From Eggerthellales bacterium (GTDB lineage: Bacteria > Actinomycetota > Coriobacteriia > Coriobacteriales > Eggerthellaceae): a DNA stretch of 64,000 bases. Below, one piece after another: positions 8,702 to 17,199 of the stretch (positions are counted from its first letter, which is position 1; each line of letters opens with the position of its first letter). The stretch is taken from positions 18,885-82,884 of the forward strand of contig JAQXVU010000048.1 in NCBI GenBank assembly GCA_029225085.1, given 5' to 3'. The notes under the pieces were generated by a model. It saw only the letters and a program-made list of their open reading frames with translations, was not told the origin of the DNA and searched no databases. The translations under genes and the position numbers were made by a program.

Positions 8702-9472
8702 ATGATAGAGATTAAGAACGTAGACAAGATCTACGAGACCAAGGAGGGCAAGTTCCAGGCCCTTCACGATGTGAGCCTCACCATCAATGATGGCGACATC
8801 TTCGGCATCATCGGCGAGTCCGGTGCCGGCAAGTCGACCTTGGTGCGCTGCATCAATCTGTTGGAGCGTCCTACCGCCGGTCAGATCGTGGTAGATGGCG
8901 TTGATGTCACGGGCTATACCGGCTCTCAGCTGAACACCTTCCGTCACGATATCGGCATGATCTTCCAGAACTTCAGTCTCTTTCAGCAGCAGACGGTGCT
9001 GAAGAACGTCACCTTCCCCCTCGATGTGCGCGGCGAGGACTCCAAGAAGTCCCAGGAGCGCGCTCGGGAGCTTCTGGCCATGGTGGGTTTGGAAGGCAAG
9101 GAGGGTCGCTATCCCTCAGAGCTTTCCGGTGGACAGCAGCAGCGTGTGGCCATTGCTCGCGCTTTGGCCAACAACCCCAAGTTCTTGCTGTGCGACGAGG
9201 CCACCAGCGCCCTCGACTCTCGCACCACCATTCAGATCCTCGATCTGCTGCAGGACATCAACAAGAAGATGGGCGTCACCCTGGTGGTCATCACCCATGC
9301 TCTTTCCGTGGTAGAGCAGATCTGCAACCGCGTGGCCGTCATCGATAAGGGCGTCATTGTGGAGCAGGGCGAGGTGGCCGACGTGTTCTCGAACCCTCAG
9401 TCCGAGGCGGCGCAGTTCCTGCTGCAGCATACGGCTGTAAGCTCCACCATCACCATGAAGAAGGAGGCCTAG
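8702..9472 (+). CDS. metN: Methionine ABC transporter ATP-binding protein, short form
   Basis: ATPase subunit of the methionine importer. Walker A is GESGAGKST at 38-46, the signature is LSGGQQQR and Walker B is [11 protein letters not shown]. At 256 residues it stops after the ATPase domain. Well-studied MetN proteins have about 340 residues, because a C-terminal NIL/ACT-like domain binds internal methionine and shuts the transporter down. That domain is absent here and the reading frame is not broken, so this is a natural short form. Feedback inhibition by that route is therefore not expected. The start is ATG 8702 after GAAGGAACC; an in-frame start at 8642 has no support. metI begins one base after the stop. 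Confidence 0.92.
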   Translation: MIEIKNVDKIYETKEGKFQALHDVSLTINDGDIFGIIGESGAGKSTLVRCINLLERPTAGQIVVDGVDVTGYTGSQLNTFRHDIGMIFQNFSLFQQQTVLKNVTFPLDVRGEDSKKSQERARELLAMVGLEGKEGRYPSELSGGQQQRVAIARALANNPKFLLCDEATSALDSRTTIQILDLLQDINKKMGVTLVVITHALSVVEQICNRVAVIDKGVIVEQGEVADVFSNPQSEAAQFLLQHTAVSSTITMKKEA

Positions 9473-9473
9473 C

Positions 9474-10154
9474 ATGGATGTCATCTCGACCTTCATCGCC
9501 GACTACGGCCAGCTGTTCGTAGACGGCACCATCGACACCCTGATCATGACCTGCGTGTCCTGCTTCTTCGCCTACGTGATCGGTCTGCCCATGGGCATCG
9601 CCTTCCATGTGACCACGCCGAACGGTCTGCATCCTATGAAGGTGGTGAACACGATCCTGGGTTGGATCATCAACATCGGTCGTTCCATCCCCTTCATCAT
9701 TCTGCTGGTCGCCCTGATTCCGTTCACCCGTCTCCTGGTGGGCACTTCCCTGGGCATCTGGGGCGCTATCGTTCCTCTGACGGTTTCCGCAGCTCCTTTC
9801 GTGGCGCGCATCGTCGAGCAGAGCCTGGCGGAGTGCGATCCCTCTCTGGTGGAAGCTGCTCAGGCCTTTGGCGCATCGAATACTCAGATCATCTTCAAGG
9901 TCGTTCTGCGTGAGACCCTGCCTTCCCTGGTTCGCGGCGTTGCCATTACCTTCGTGAACCTCTTCGGCTACACCGCTATGGCCGGCGCTGTTGGTGCAGG
10001 CGGCCTGGGCGACATCGCCATTCGCTACGGCTATCAGCGTTGGGTCACCGAGGCTATGGTTGTGGCCATTATCCTCTGCGTGATTCTGGTCATCATCTTC
10101 CAGACCTTCGGAGACTGGCTGGCTCGCAAGGTCGACCATCGTCGTCGCGCATAG
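9474..10154 (+). CDS. metI: Methionine ABC transporter permease
   Basis: The 226-residue membrane subunit of the methionine importer, with about five helices. The coupling motif that docks on MetN is visible (VEAAQAFGASNTQIIFKVVLRETLP, in pieces, about residues 125-150), followed by the family-typical GYTAMAGAVGAGGLGDIAIRYGYQRW. The start is one base after metN, so the two are coupled. This is the last gene of the operon, followed by an intrinsic terminator. Confidence 0.95.
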   Translation: MDVISTFIADYGQLFVDGTIDTLIMTCVSCFFAYVIGLPMGIAFHVTTPNGLHPMKVVNTILGWIINIGRSIPFIILLVALIPFTRLLVGTSLGIWGAIVPLTVSAAPFVARIVEQSLAECDPSLVEAAQAFGASNTQIIFKVVLRETLPSLVRGVAITFVNLFGYTAMAGAVGAGGLGDIAIRYGYQRWVTEAMVVAIILCVILVIIFQTFGDWLARKVDHRRRA

Positions 10155-10194
10155 GGAGGACGCTAGCGCGAAATCTCCTTGGTTCGTGAACGAG

Positions 10195-10226
10195 GCCGGG
10201 TGCTCGAAAGGGTGCCCGGCTTTTTG
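10195..10226 (+). terminator. Terminator after metI
   Basis: GCCGGGTGC (10195-10203) pairs with GTGCCCGGC (10212-10220), with two wobbles, followed by TTTTT. Confidence 0.88.
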
Positions 10227-10575
10227 TTGCCCTGGGGCGCGGTGGGCGCGGCTTTGAAAGGGCGAGCGTGCCTGACTGGCGTGCTGGAGTTGGCGAACGT
10301 GCTTTGGCGCGGTGGGCGTTCAGGAAGTTCTTTTATTGAACTGTCGCATAGATTTGTTGGGTTTTTGAAGATTTGCGCAAATAGAAGCGCATTCTATGGG
10401 CAATGGTACCCATATGGGGCAAGAACGAATCTATGCAGTGGTTTTTATGCATTCGTGAGGCTACGATGAAATTCCAGTTAGGTGCAGGTTGTATTCCGCT
10501 GAGATTCCCGTGAGGTATGGCGGCCTCGTCGGTGCGGGAATGGGCAGCTCACCTGCCTGAGGAAGGAAATTGAAC
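10227..10575. other. Non-coding region upstream of the surface-protein/dlt operon
   Basis: No gene is supported here. The left part has a short repeat (GGCGCGGTGGGCG near 10236 and 10314). Further right is a perfect 12-bp palindrome ATTTGCGCAAAT at 10371-10382 that could be an operator, and a bulged inverted repeat between ACGAAT (about 10424) and ATTCGT (about 10450). The promoter of the downstream operon must lie here, but no clear -35/-10 pair is seen. Confidence 0.5.
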
Positions 10576-11778
10576 ATGAGCAAGTCCGTTCTGCTGCAGC
10601 GTGGGGGCACGCTGCTCGTTGCGTTGGTGGCTACACTCGCGGTGGCTTTCGCGGTATGCCTGTCGCCCGCAACGACTCAGGCTCAGGCCGCCGATAGCCT
10701 GAATGCCTCCTATTCCACGAAATCCGGCTCCTTTAAGACCGTGAGCATGGGCAAGACTGCAGGAAGCACTTCGTCTTCCGCAAAGGCCCTGTTGGCTGTG
10801 AAGGTTTCTAAGAAGAGCAAGCTTTCCGGCAGCGTGTCCTACTCTGTGTACTGCAAGGGCAAGAAGTACTCCGCCTCTAACGGAAAGGCTGCCGGCAAGA
10901 AGGTCGCCATGCAGGCCATGACCGTGAAGCTGTCGAAGTCCCTGGGCAAGAAGTACGACGTGTACTATCGCGTGTACGTGAAGGGCTATGGCTGGCTGTC
11001 CTGGGCCAAGAACGGTGCCAAGGCCGGTACCAGCGATAAGGGCAAGTACGTCACCGCATATCAGGTGAAGCTGGTTAAGAAGAAGGGCAAGGCTCCTTCC
11101 GGAACTTACACCGGCGGTACCTATGTGAACAGTGCGTTTTTTGGTCTCACCGGCAACTTGAAGGCTGACAGCATCATCGCCACTACGGCGGGATCGAAGA
11201 GCCTGAACAGCTGCCTGTCTTGGGTGGCGAGCAACGTGGTCGACTCTAACGGCAACGTTTCGAACCTGAAGAGCACGTCTAACCTGAAGAAGGCCGCCAT
11301 CCGCGCCTTCAACGACAAGAAGGGCGATTGCTATAACTTTACGGCCGCTATGTACTATCTAGCCAAGTACAAGGGCTACAAGGTGAAGGCCATCGATGGC
11401 CAGCGTGGCACCTGCCTCACATCCGCAAAGTACTCCCTGGTAGACGGCTACCTGGTAGATTCTGCGGGTACCGCCTATAACGAGGACGCCTATGCTGATG
11501 GCGCGGTTGTGGAAGTGCAGGATCCCCTCCTGAACCGTGGCTACTGGGTAGTGGATGGCGCTGTTCCCCTGCGTTATTCCACGTATAGCTGGTGCGAGGT
11601 TGTGGTGAATGGCCAGACCCTCATCTATGACCCCACCTATGAGCGTACCTGCAAGTATCTTTACAAGTTCGCCTCTGGCTCGTACAAGGCCTACGGCATG
11701 ACCTATGACTACGCAGCTGCTCATGCGCTGAGCGCTGATCCTACGGTGGCTCCGAGAACTCAGGCCTACCGTAAGTAG
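10576..11778 (+). CDS. Secreted transglutaminase-fold protein lacking the catalytic His
   Basis: A 400-residue exported protein. The signal peptide (about 1-36) ends in AQA before a mature start at Ala-Asp-Ser. Residues about 40-165 are rich in Lys, Ser, Tyr and Gly and look like a wall-associated module. The C-terminal part is a transglutaminase-like domain with Cys252 in KKGDCYNF and Asp352 in LIYDPTY. Where active members have His-x-Trp, this one reads Tyr337-Ser-Trp, and the only His in the protein is near the C-terminus. It may be inactive and act in binding. ATG 10576 is chosen over an upstream TTG (10570) because of its spacing from AGGAAGG. It leads the run into dltA (gaps 18 and 8 bp). 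Confidence 0.82.
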   Translation: MSKSVLLQRGGTLLVALVATLAVAFAVCLSPATTQAQAADSLNASYSTKSGSFKTVSMGKTAGSTSSSAKALLAVKVSKKSKLSGSVSYSVYCKGKKYSASNGKAAGKKVAMQAMTVKLSKSLGKKYDVYYRVYVKGYGWLSWAKNGAKAGTSDKGKYVTAYQVKLVKKKGKAPSGTYTGGTYVNSAFFGLTGNLKADSIIATTAGSKSLNSCLSWVASNVVDSNGNVSNLKSTSNLKKAAIRAFNDKKGDCYNFTAAMYYLAKYKGYKVKAIDGQRGTCLTSAKYSLVDGYLVDSAGTAYNEDAYADGAVVEVQDPLLNRGYWVVDGAVPLRYSTYSWCEVVVNGQTLIYDPTYERTCKYLYKFASGSYKAYGMTYDYAAAHALSADPTVAPRTQAYRK

Positions 11779-11796
11779 CGAAAGGATCGTTTCTCC

Positions 11797-12747
11797 GTGA
11801 AAAATGCTCTGATGGGCATGAGGACTGCGGTGGTGGCATTTGCCGCCGCAGCCCTCTTCGCGTTGTCTGGTTGCGGTATGGGAAATGCCGGAACCATTGG
11901 CAACGACGATGCCTCTACCTCTATAGCTCTTACCAACGAACTGGGCGCTCCCGTTTGCTCCGTGAACGTACGCGAGCAGGGCAAGGACTCTGGCGGGGAC
12001 CCGCTGCCTCAGTCTGGCTACCTTAATGAGGGCGCTACGGCCCAGCTGAAGGTTGATGCCGCCGCCGGCACGCTGTATGACGTGACCTTGGCTTGCATTA
12101 ATGGCGCGACCTATGAGCTGCATGGGGTTCCTTTAGCCGACGTGCAGGACGCCTTTGCGAAGGTAAGCCCCTCGACGGGTTTGGGGTATCTGACCTACAC
12201 CAGCGTGAAGCTGGGGGACGAGATTAATACGCTCCCTGACGAGAAAGCCTTCAGCGAGAAATCGGCCTACGAGGCTTCCCTGGTGAAGGTTTCCTTCACG
12301 TCGTCTCACGCCACGGTGACCGTGGGTAAGAAGAGCTGCAAGGGTTCCTGCAGCCTGAAGGTGGTAGGAGGCAAGAAACTCACCTTCACGGTGAAGGCTC
12401 AGGATGGCTATGAGATCAGCAAGGTGACCGCCACCAGTGCCGGCGCCAAGGTAAAGGTGAAGAGGACTTCCTCCGGCGCCTATCGCATCAGCGCCGATGA
12501 CGTGGCCAGCGGCCTGACCATCAAGGTGACTGCCAAGAAGGTGCAGACCGAGCAGAATACCTGGAACGACAACCAGTACTACACCTACAACCAGGGCGGA
12601 TCCGGCACCGACGATGCAGGATCGGGCAATGACTCCGGCAGCGGCTCTGGCAGCAAGGCTGACAGCGGCCCTGCCAAGCCTTCCAAACCAACCCAGCCTA
12701 CCGAGCCCTCCGATTCCGGTACCGGCGACAATTGCTTCGACCTCTAG
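11797..12747 (+). CDS. Lipoprotein with bacterial Ig-like/InlB-type repeat and disordered tail
   Basis: A 316-residue lipoprotein starting with GTG. The signal peptide ends in LSGC, with the lipidated Cys at 26. Residues about 40-160 are unrecognised. Residues about 165-250 resemble a bacterial Ig-like or InlB-type beta module (VSFTSSHATVTVG, then a LTFTVKAQDGYEISKVTA pattern in pieces). The last 60 residues are low complexity, first Gly/Ser/Asp then Pro/Lys/Ser-rich, as in wall-spanning linkers, ending DNCFDL. The protein is anchored to the outer membrane leaflet and probably reaches into the wall. It sits between a transglutaminase-fold protein and dltA in the same transcript, so a role in wall or teichoic acid assembly is inferred. 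Function is unknown. Confidence 0.78.
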   Translation: MKNALMGMRTAVVAFAAAALFALSGCGMGNAGTIGNDDASTSIALTNELGAPVCSVNVREQGKDSGGDPLPQSGYLNEGATAQLKVDAAAGTLYDVTLACINGATYELHGVPLADVQDAFAKVSPSTGLGYLTYTSVKLGDEINTLPDEKAFSEKSAYEASLVKVSFTSSHATVTVGKKSCKGSCSLKVVGGKKLTFTVKAQDGYEISKVTATSAGAKVKVKRTSSGAYRISADDVASGLTIKVTAKKVQTEQNTWNDNQYYTYNQGGSGTDDAGSGNDSGSGSGSKADSGPAKPSKPTQPTEPSDSGTGDNCFDL

Positions 12748-12755
12748 GAGGGACT

Positions 12756-14402
12756 ATGAGCGAGTTTCTAGATTCGGTCCTTTCCTGGGCGGAGAAGACC
12801 CCCGATGCCGTTGCCTATGAGAACACCAAGGGCGAGCGCCTGACCTATGGCCAGCTTGCTCAGAAGTCTGCGGCATTGGCCTGCTATCTGCAGAATGCCT
12901 GCGAGGAGAAGGCCCCCGTCATTTTGTACGGTCACAAGGGAGCCGCCATGGTGGTGGGCATGTTCGCTTGCATGCGCAGTGGCCATGCCTACGTGCCCAT
13001 CGACGTCTCGTTTCCCGCAACCCGCATTCAGCTCATCGTGAACCAGCTGCCCGACGTGGCGGCGCTGTGCACGGAGCCAGTAGGGGAGGAAAATCCCCTG
13101 GCCAGCCTTGCTGGTGCGGTCTCCCCTGAAGGTTTGGAAGAAATCTGCGCCGAGCCTGTGTCCGATGAGGCGCTGGCTGCTCTGCGGCCCATCTCCGGAG
13201 ACGATGGTCAGTACATCCTGTTCACCTCGGGTTCTACCGGAACCCCGAAGGGCGTGGTGCAGCGGGCAGAGAGCATCGACCTGACCAGCCGCTACTTCCG
13301 TACCCTTCTCCCTGAAGGGGAGGGCTTGGTGTGCTTTAACCGGGCGCCCTTCTCCTTCGACCTGAGCATCTTCGACTTCCTCATGGCCCTGCCGTGCGGT
13401 CATACCATGTTCTCCCTCGAGAAGAATGTGGAAGAGAGTCTGGCCCAGACCTTCGACGCTTTGGCAGGGGCAGGGGTGAACGTGTGGGTTTCTACCCCGT
13501 CCTTCCTGAACATGTGCCTGACGGATCCGTCCTTCTCCCCGGAGCTCTTGCCCCAAGTGAAGGTCTTCATCATGTGCGGCGAGACCCTGCATAACGCCAC
13601 GGCTGCGACCTGCTTGCAGCGCTTCTGTGAAGCCAGCCTGGTGAACATGTACGGTCCCACGGAGACCTGCGGCGCAGTGACCCATAGCTACATCACGGCG
13701 GATATGGCCGCAGACCCAGCGCCCCTGCCGGTAGGCCGTCCCAGCGCCTACTCCCAGATTGTTATTGCCGACCCCGAGACCTTGCAGGAGGTACCTGCTG
13801 GCGAGCGGGGCGAGATCCTCATCTTGGGAAACACCGCAGCTGCCGGCTATTACGGTGACGAGGAGAAGACCAAGGCCGCTTTCTTCCTGCGGGAGAATGC
13901 CCGGGGAGAGCTTGCTCGCTGCTATCGCACTGGTGACGAGGGCTACCTCGATGACCAGGGGGTTCTGCAGTATTGCGGCCGCTTCGACCTTCAGCTGAAG
14001 GTGGGTGGCTACCGCATAGAGCTGGGGGATATCGAGGAGAACCTGGCCAGCCTGCCACAGGTGGCGGCTTGCTGCGTGCTGCCCGTATCCCGCAACGGCA
14101 TGGTGTCCTCCCTCTGCGCTCATGTAGTTCCCGAGGCCGGTATCGCCGGTGACCGTCATCTCACCAAGGCTTTGAAGGAGGCCCTGAAGGAGCTTCTTCC
14201 CGCCTATATGATTCCCCGCACCTTCGCCTATCACCAGGCGCTGCCTACCAACGTGAACGGCAAGGTCGACCGTAAGGCTCTGGCGGCAGAGTCCGACAAG
14301 CCGTCCGCTCGTGGCGGTGCGGCGGCTGCTCCCGATGCCGAGGCTGGTGCGGCAACTGCCCGTAACGCCGGGGTTGGCGCAGCGGAAGGAGGGCGCGGCT
14401 GA
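12756..14402 (+). CDS. dltA: D-alanine--D-alanyl carrier protein ligase
   Basis: An adenylating enzyme that activates D-alanine with ATP and loads it onto the carrier DltC in the cytosol, the first step in D-alanylation of teichoic acids. The 548-residue protein has the AMP-binding loop FTSGSTGTPKG near 155-165, NMYGPTETCGA, the YRTGDEG hinge region, and the C-terminal catalytic Lys in NVNGKVDRKAL. It is about 40 residues longer than usual (about 505), the excess being an Ala/Gly-rich tail after residue 510 that looks disordered. The ATG at 12756 follows TAGGAGGG, which overlaps the upstream stop. Its own stop overlaps the dltB ATG by one base. Gene order dltA-B-C-D makes the call secure. Confidence 0.95.
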   Translation: MSEFLDSVLSWAEKTPDAVAYENTKGERLTYGQLAQKSAALACYLQNACEEKAPVILYGHKGAAMVVGMFACMRSGHAYVPIDVSFPATRIQLIVNQLPDVAALCTEPVGEENPLASLAGAVSPEGLEEICAEPVSDEALAALRPISGDDGQYILFTSGSTGTPKGVVQRAESIDLTSRYFRTLLPEGEGLVCFNRAPFSFDLSIFDFLMALPCGHTMFSLEKNVEESLAQTFDALAGAGVNVWVSTPSFLNMCLTDPSFSPELLPQVKVFIMCGETLHNATAATCLQRFCEASLVNMYGPTETCGAVTHSYITADMAADPAPLPVGRPSAYSQIVIADPETLQEVPAGERGEILILGNTAAAGYYGDEEKTKAAFFLRENARGELARCYRTGDEGYLDDQGVLQYCGRFDLQLKVGGYRIELGDIEENLASLPQVAACCVLPVSRNGMVSSLCAHVVPEAGIAGDRHLTKALKEALKELLPAYMIPRTFAYHQALPTNVNGKVDRKALAAESDKPSARGGAAAAPDAEAGAATARNAGVGAAEGGRG

Positions 14403-15595
14403 TGTCCTTCTACATCGATCCCGCCTTCTTCATCATTGTGGGCGTTGCCATGGTGCCAGCGGTGCTGCTGGGTCTTCAGGGCAGGGCCAGCAAGACCTAT
14501 GGCCTGGGCCTGTCTCTGGTGATGCTGGGCTTCCTGTTCTGCCGTGACCTGGGCGGCTTGGCTGCCTTCGCCGTGTTTCTGGCAGTGTCCTGCGGCGCGG
14601 CGTTCGCCACCCTGCATTGGTTCACCGCCGAGGATCCCCGTCGCATCCTGAAGTATCGCCTTGCGTTGGTGGTGGCCCTGTTGCCCTTGGTGTCCGCCAA
14701 GGTGTCCGCCGTCTTCGACGCCAATATCCTGGGATTCCTGGGCATCTCGTACCTGACCTTCAAGTCCGTGCAGGTCATCATCGAGATTCGCGATGGCCTC
14801 ATCACCCAGATGAGCTTCGCCGACTACCTGTACTTCCTGGTGTTCTTCCCCGTGTTCACCTCGGGCCCCATCATGCGCAGTCGCGACTTCATGGCTCAGA
14901 TCGCCGAGCCTCCCGACCATGATGAGTATGTGGGCCTCCTGGCGAAGGGCCTGGGCTGGTTCGTGAAGGGCGTGGTGTACAGCTTCCTTTTGGCCGGCAT
15001 CTTCCACTGGCTTCTGTGGTTCGGCCCCTCGGCCATCGGAACCGCCACCACCTCTGACGCGGTGCTCGCTGCCCTCGTGCAGGGTCTGTGCTACGGCCTG
15101 TACCTGTTCTTCGACTTCGCAGGCTACAGCCTCATGGCCATGGGCGTGGGCGCTGCCATGGGCGTGCGGGTGCCCGCCAACTTTAACGCCCCCTTCGCCA
15201 GCCTGGATATCAAGGACTTCTGGAATCGCTGGCACATCACCCTGTCCTTCTGGCTGCGCGACTACGTGTTCATGCGAGTGAGCCGGGTGGCGGTGAAGCG
15301 CAAGTGGTTCAAGGACCGCGCCTACACGGCCTGCCTGGGCTTCATGTGCAACATGACCCTCATGGGTTTGTGGCACGGCCTCACCGTCGACTACATCGCC
15401 TACGGCATCTACCATGGCCTGCTGCTGAGCATCTGCGAGCTCTACCAGCGCAAATCTAAGTTCTACAAGGCTCACAAGAAGGAGACCTGGTACAAGGTCC
15501 TGTCCTGGTTCATCACCATGGTGGCAGTGTTCTTCGGCTTCGCCTTGTTCAGCGGACAAGTAACCACCCTCGTGTTAGGAGCAATGAATGTCTAA
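14402..15595 (+). CDS. dltB: D-alanyl transfer membrane protein (MBOAT family)
   Basis: A 397-residue polytopic membrane O-acyltransferase that takes D-alanine from DltC and passes it across the membrane for attachment to teichoic acid. The MBOAT catalytic His is visible in MGLWHG (His325), with a second conserved His shortly after in YHG. DIKDFWNRWHITLSFWLRDY, the family core, appears around residues 275-295. The start overlaps the dltA stop (TGATG) and the end overlaps the dltC start by eight bases, so translation is coupled across the operon. The first 90 residues carry about three helices before the region that docks DltC. Confidence 0.94.
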   Translation: MSFYIDPAFFIIVGVAMVPAVLLGLQGRASKTYGLGLSLVMLGFLFCRDLGGLAAFAVFLAVSCGAAFATLHWFTAEDPRRILKYRLALVVALLPLVSAKVSAVFDANILGFLGISYLTFKSVQVIIEIRDGLITQMSFADYLYFLVFFPVFTSGPIMRSRDFMAQIAEPPDHDEYVGLLAKGLGWFVKGVVYSFLLAGIFHWLLWFGPSAIGTATTSDAVLAALVQGLCYGLYLFFDFAGYSLMAMGVGAAMGVRVPANFNAPFASLDIKDFWNRWHITLSFWLRDYVFMRVSRVAVKRKWFKDRAYTACLGFMCNMTLMGLWHGLTVDYIAYGIYHGLLLSICELYQRKSKFYKAHKKETWYKVLSWFITMVAVFFGFALFSGQVTTLVLGAMNV

Positions 15596-15833
15596 GGAAG
15601 CAACCTCCCAGGAGATCCTCGATCTGGTGTGCGAGATCTGCGGCGATGACTGCGTGTATGACGAGCTCGACCTCGATCTGTTCGAGGAGGGCCTCTTCGA
15701 CTCCCTGGCCGCCATCGAGTTTCTGGTGGAAGTAGAGGAGCGCTTCGGCGTTTCCATCGCTCCTACGGAGCTTGAGCGCCAGGAGATGAACACGCCTCAG
15801 AAGATCGTCGATCGCATCATGGAGCGTCTGTAG
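15588..15833 (+). CDS. dltC: D-alanyl carrier protein
   Basis: An 81-residue acyl-carrier-like protein. The phosphopantetheine attachment site is Ser39 in GLFDSLAAIEF, and the fold is acidic and helical with the LDLDLFEEGLFDS pattern typical of DltC. It carries D-alanine as a thioester from DltA to DltB. It begins inside the last codons of dltB (8-base overlap) and ends three bases before dltD. Length matches the family (about 78-82). Confidence 0.95.
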   Translation: MSKEATSQEILDLVCEICGDDCVYDELDLDLFEEGLFDSLAAIEFLVEVEERFGVSIAPTELERQEMNTPQKIVDRIMERL

Positions 15834-15836
15834 CCC

Positions 15837-16997
15837 ATGACCAAGCGCTCGGAACATAGCCTGAGCCCCAAGGTCTTGCTGGGCGGCGTGCTGGCAGGTG
15901 TCGCTCTCTTCGGAGCGGTGGTGGCCGGTGCCGAGGCCCTGTTGCCCAGTCAGAGCCATGTCGATTCTCAGAAGAACTACGGCTACGTGTACTCGGGAGC
16001 CAAGTCTTCGAGTGTGGAATTCAACCTGCTGGGGAATGGGGACAACTCCTACCTCTTGTTCGGGTCCTCGGAGCTTTCTACCTCTGCATCGGCGGTGCCG
16101 GAAGTGCCCGCCAAGGTGATGGCCACCTACGATTTCGGCTACGACCTGACCTATGTGGGCGAGGCCTACGATCAGAGCCTGTGGCATGCCATGGCTCTGG
16201 GTGCCTATGCTCCTGCCTACGATAAGTCGAAGGCCGTCATCATCGTGTCCCCTGGTTGGTTCTCCGACGGAGGCCTTGATGCGGACACCTTCGGCCTGCG
16301 CTTCTCCTACAGCTTGTATCGCCAGTTCTGCGAGAACCCTGCCATCTCTCAGGAATCGAAGGACTACCTGGCCTGGCGCTTGGCGCAGCAGGGCATTGAT
16401 GATTCCACCATTCAGGCAGGACTGCGAACCCTGCCTCAGGATTACCTGAACGATGCGGTCATGGCCTTCCAAGACGACCTGACTTTGCGCCAGGAGCTGG
16501 TGGAAGTGCGGAATCAGGGCTCTGAGCCGGCGGAAAAGCAGCCAGCCCCGAGCTTTGACGAGCTTTACGCCCAGGCCCGTGCCGATGCCGCTGCGGTGAG
16601 CAGCAACGACTGGGGTATTCAGGACGCCTACTACGAGCAGAAGATCCTGCCCAGCCTCGATAGGCTGAAGGACATGCACGCTGACGAGACCTATACCGAC
16701 ACCCCTGAGTACGACGACCTGACCTTCTTTTTGAAGGTGGCTCGGGAAGTGGGGATCGAACCTTTGGTGGTGGTGTCGCCCATGCAGGGAGACTTCTGCG
16801 ACTGGGAGGGCATCAGCAAGGACGCGCGGGACAGGTGCTACAGCCGCATTCGGACCATCTGCCAGCAGGCTGGTGTGGAATGCGCCGATTTCTCCGACCG
16901 CGAGTACCAGCGTTACTTCATGTGCGATCCGGTGCACTTCGGTTGGGTTGGCTGGGTTGCAGTAGAGGAGGCCATAGATGACTTCATTGCGGGATAA
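15837..16997 (+). CDS. dltD: D-alanine transfer protein DltD
   Basis: A 386-residue protein with one N-terminal membrane helix (about 12-34) and an extracellular SGNH-hydrolase-like domain that takes part in the last step of D-alanine transfer to teichoic acid. The nucleophile motif is GSSEL at 76-80, and the C-terminal CDPVHFGWVGW block supplies the Asp and His of the triad. The start is three bases after dltC. The last 20 bases overlap the small dltX gene in another frame. All four classical dlt genes are intact, which fits a Gram-positive cell with teichoic- or lipoteichoic-type polymers. Confidence 0.93.
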   Translation: MTKRSEHSLSPKVLLGGVLAGVALFGAVVAGAEALLPSQSHVDSQKNYGYVYSGAKSSSVEFNLLGNGDNSYLLFGSSELSTSASAVPEVPAKVMATYDFGYDLTYVGEAYDQSLWHAMALGAYAPAYDKSKAVIIVSPGWFSDGGLDADTFGLRFSYSLYRQFCENPAISQESKDYLAWRLAQQGIDDSTIQAGLRTLPQDYLNDAVMAFQDDLTLRQELVEVRNQGSEPAEKQPAPSFDELYAQARADAAAVSSNDWGIQDAYYEQKILPSLDRLKDMHADETYTDTPEYDDLTFFLKVAREVGIEPLVVVSPMQGDFCDWEGISKDARDRCYSRIRTICQQAGVECADFSDREYQRYFMCDPVHFGWVGWVAVEEAIDDFIAG

Positions 16998-17142
16998 GGC
17001 CTGGGAGCTGCTGCAAGCGCACCCGGCTCTGACCTTGGTGCTGTTGGCGCTGGTGGTAGCCGGAACCCTGGCCCTGACCTTCTGGTTCGTGGTGTTCTCC
17101 GGCTTGGCTTCCTCGGCGGACTTCATCTACAGCCAGTTCTAA
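16978..17142 (+). CDS. dltX: Small D-alanylation membrane protein DltX (54 aa)
   Basis: A 54-codon gene in a different frame from dltD, starting 20 bases before the dltD stop. The protein has a short basic/polar N-terminus, one strong membrane helix (about residues 16-41), and the C-terminus SADFIYSQF. Short single-pass proteins of about 50 residues ending in a Phe-Ile-Tyr-x-x-Phe-type motif are the hallmark of DltX, whose C-terminal Tyr has been implicated in D-alanine transfer together with DltB and DltD. In Firmicutes dltX usually precedes dltA; here it closes the operon. The ATG has AGAGGAGG upstream at about 16964. The family call rests on size, helix, terminal motif and position, and I regard it as strong. 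Confidence 0.85.
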   Translation: MTSLRDKAWELLQAHPALTLVLLALVVAGTLALTFWFVVFSGLASSADFIYSQF

Positions 17143-17153
17143 GGCTTCAGTTG

Positions 17154-17182
17154 TGCGGATTGTCGCCGCAAGGCGTTTTTTA
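17154..17182 (+). terminator. Weak terminator-like hairpin after dltX
   Basis: TGCGG (17154-17158) pairs with CCGCA (17166-17170), followed by AGGCG and six T. The stem is short and the T-run runs into the next gene, so read-through is likely. Confidence 0.4.
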
Positions 17183-17199
17183 TGAGAGAGGAGAGAGTC

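Noticed and set aside
10179..10469. 96-codon plus-strand frame after metI
   Set aside because: It runs through the metI terminator and has no ribosome site or family resemblance.
12768..14234. 488-codon minus-strand open frame over dltA
   Set aside because: dltA has full adenylation motifs and fits the dlt operon.
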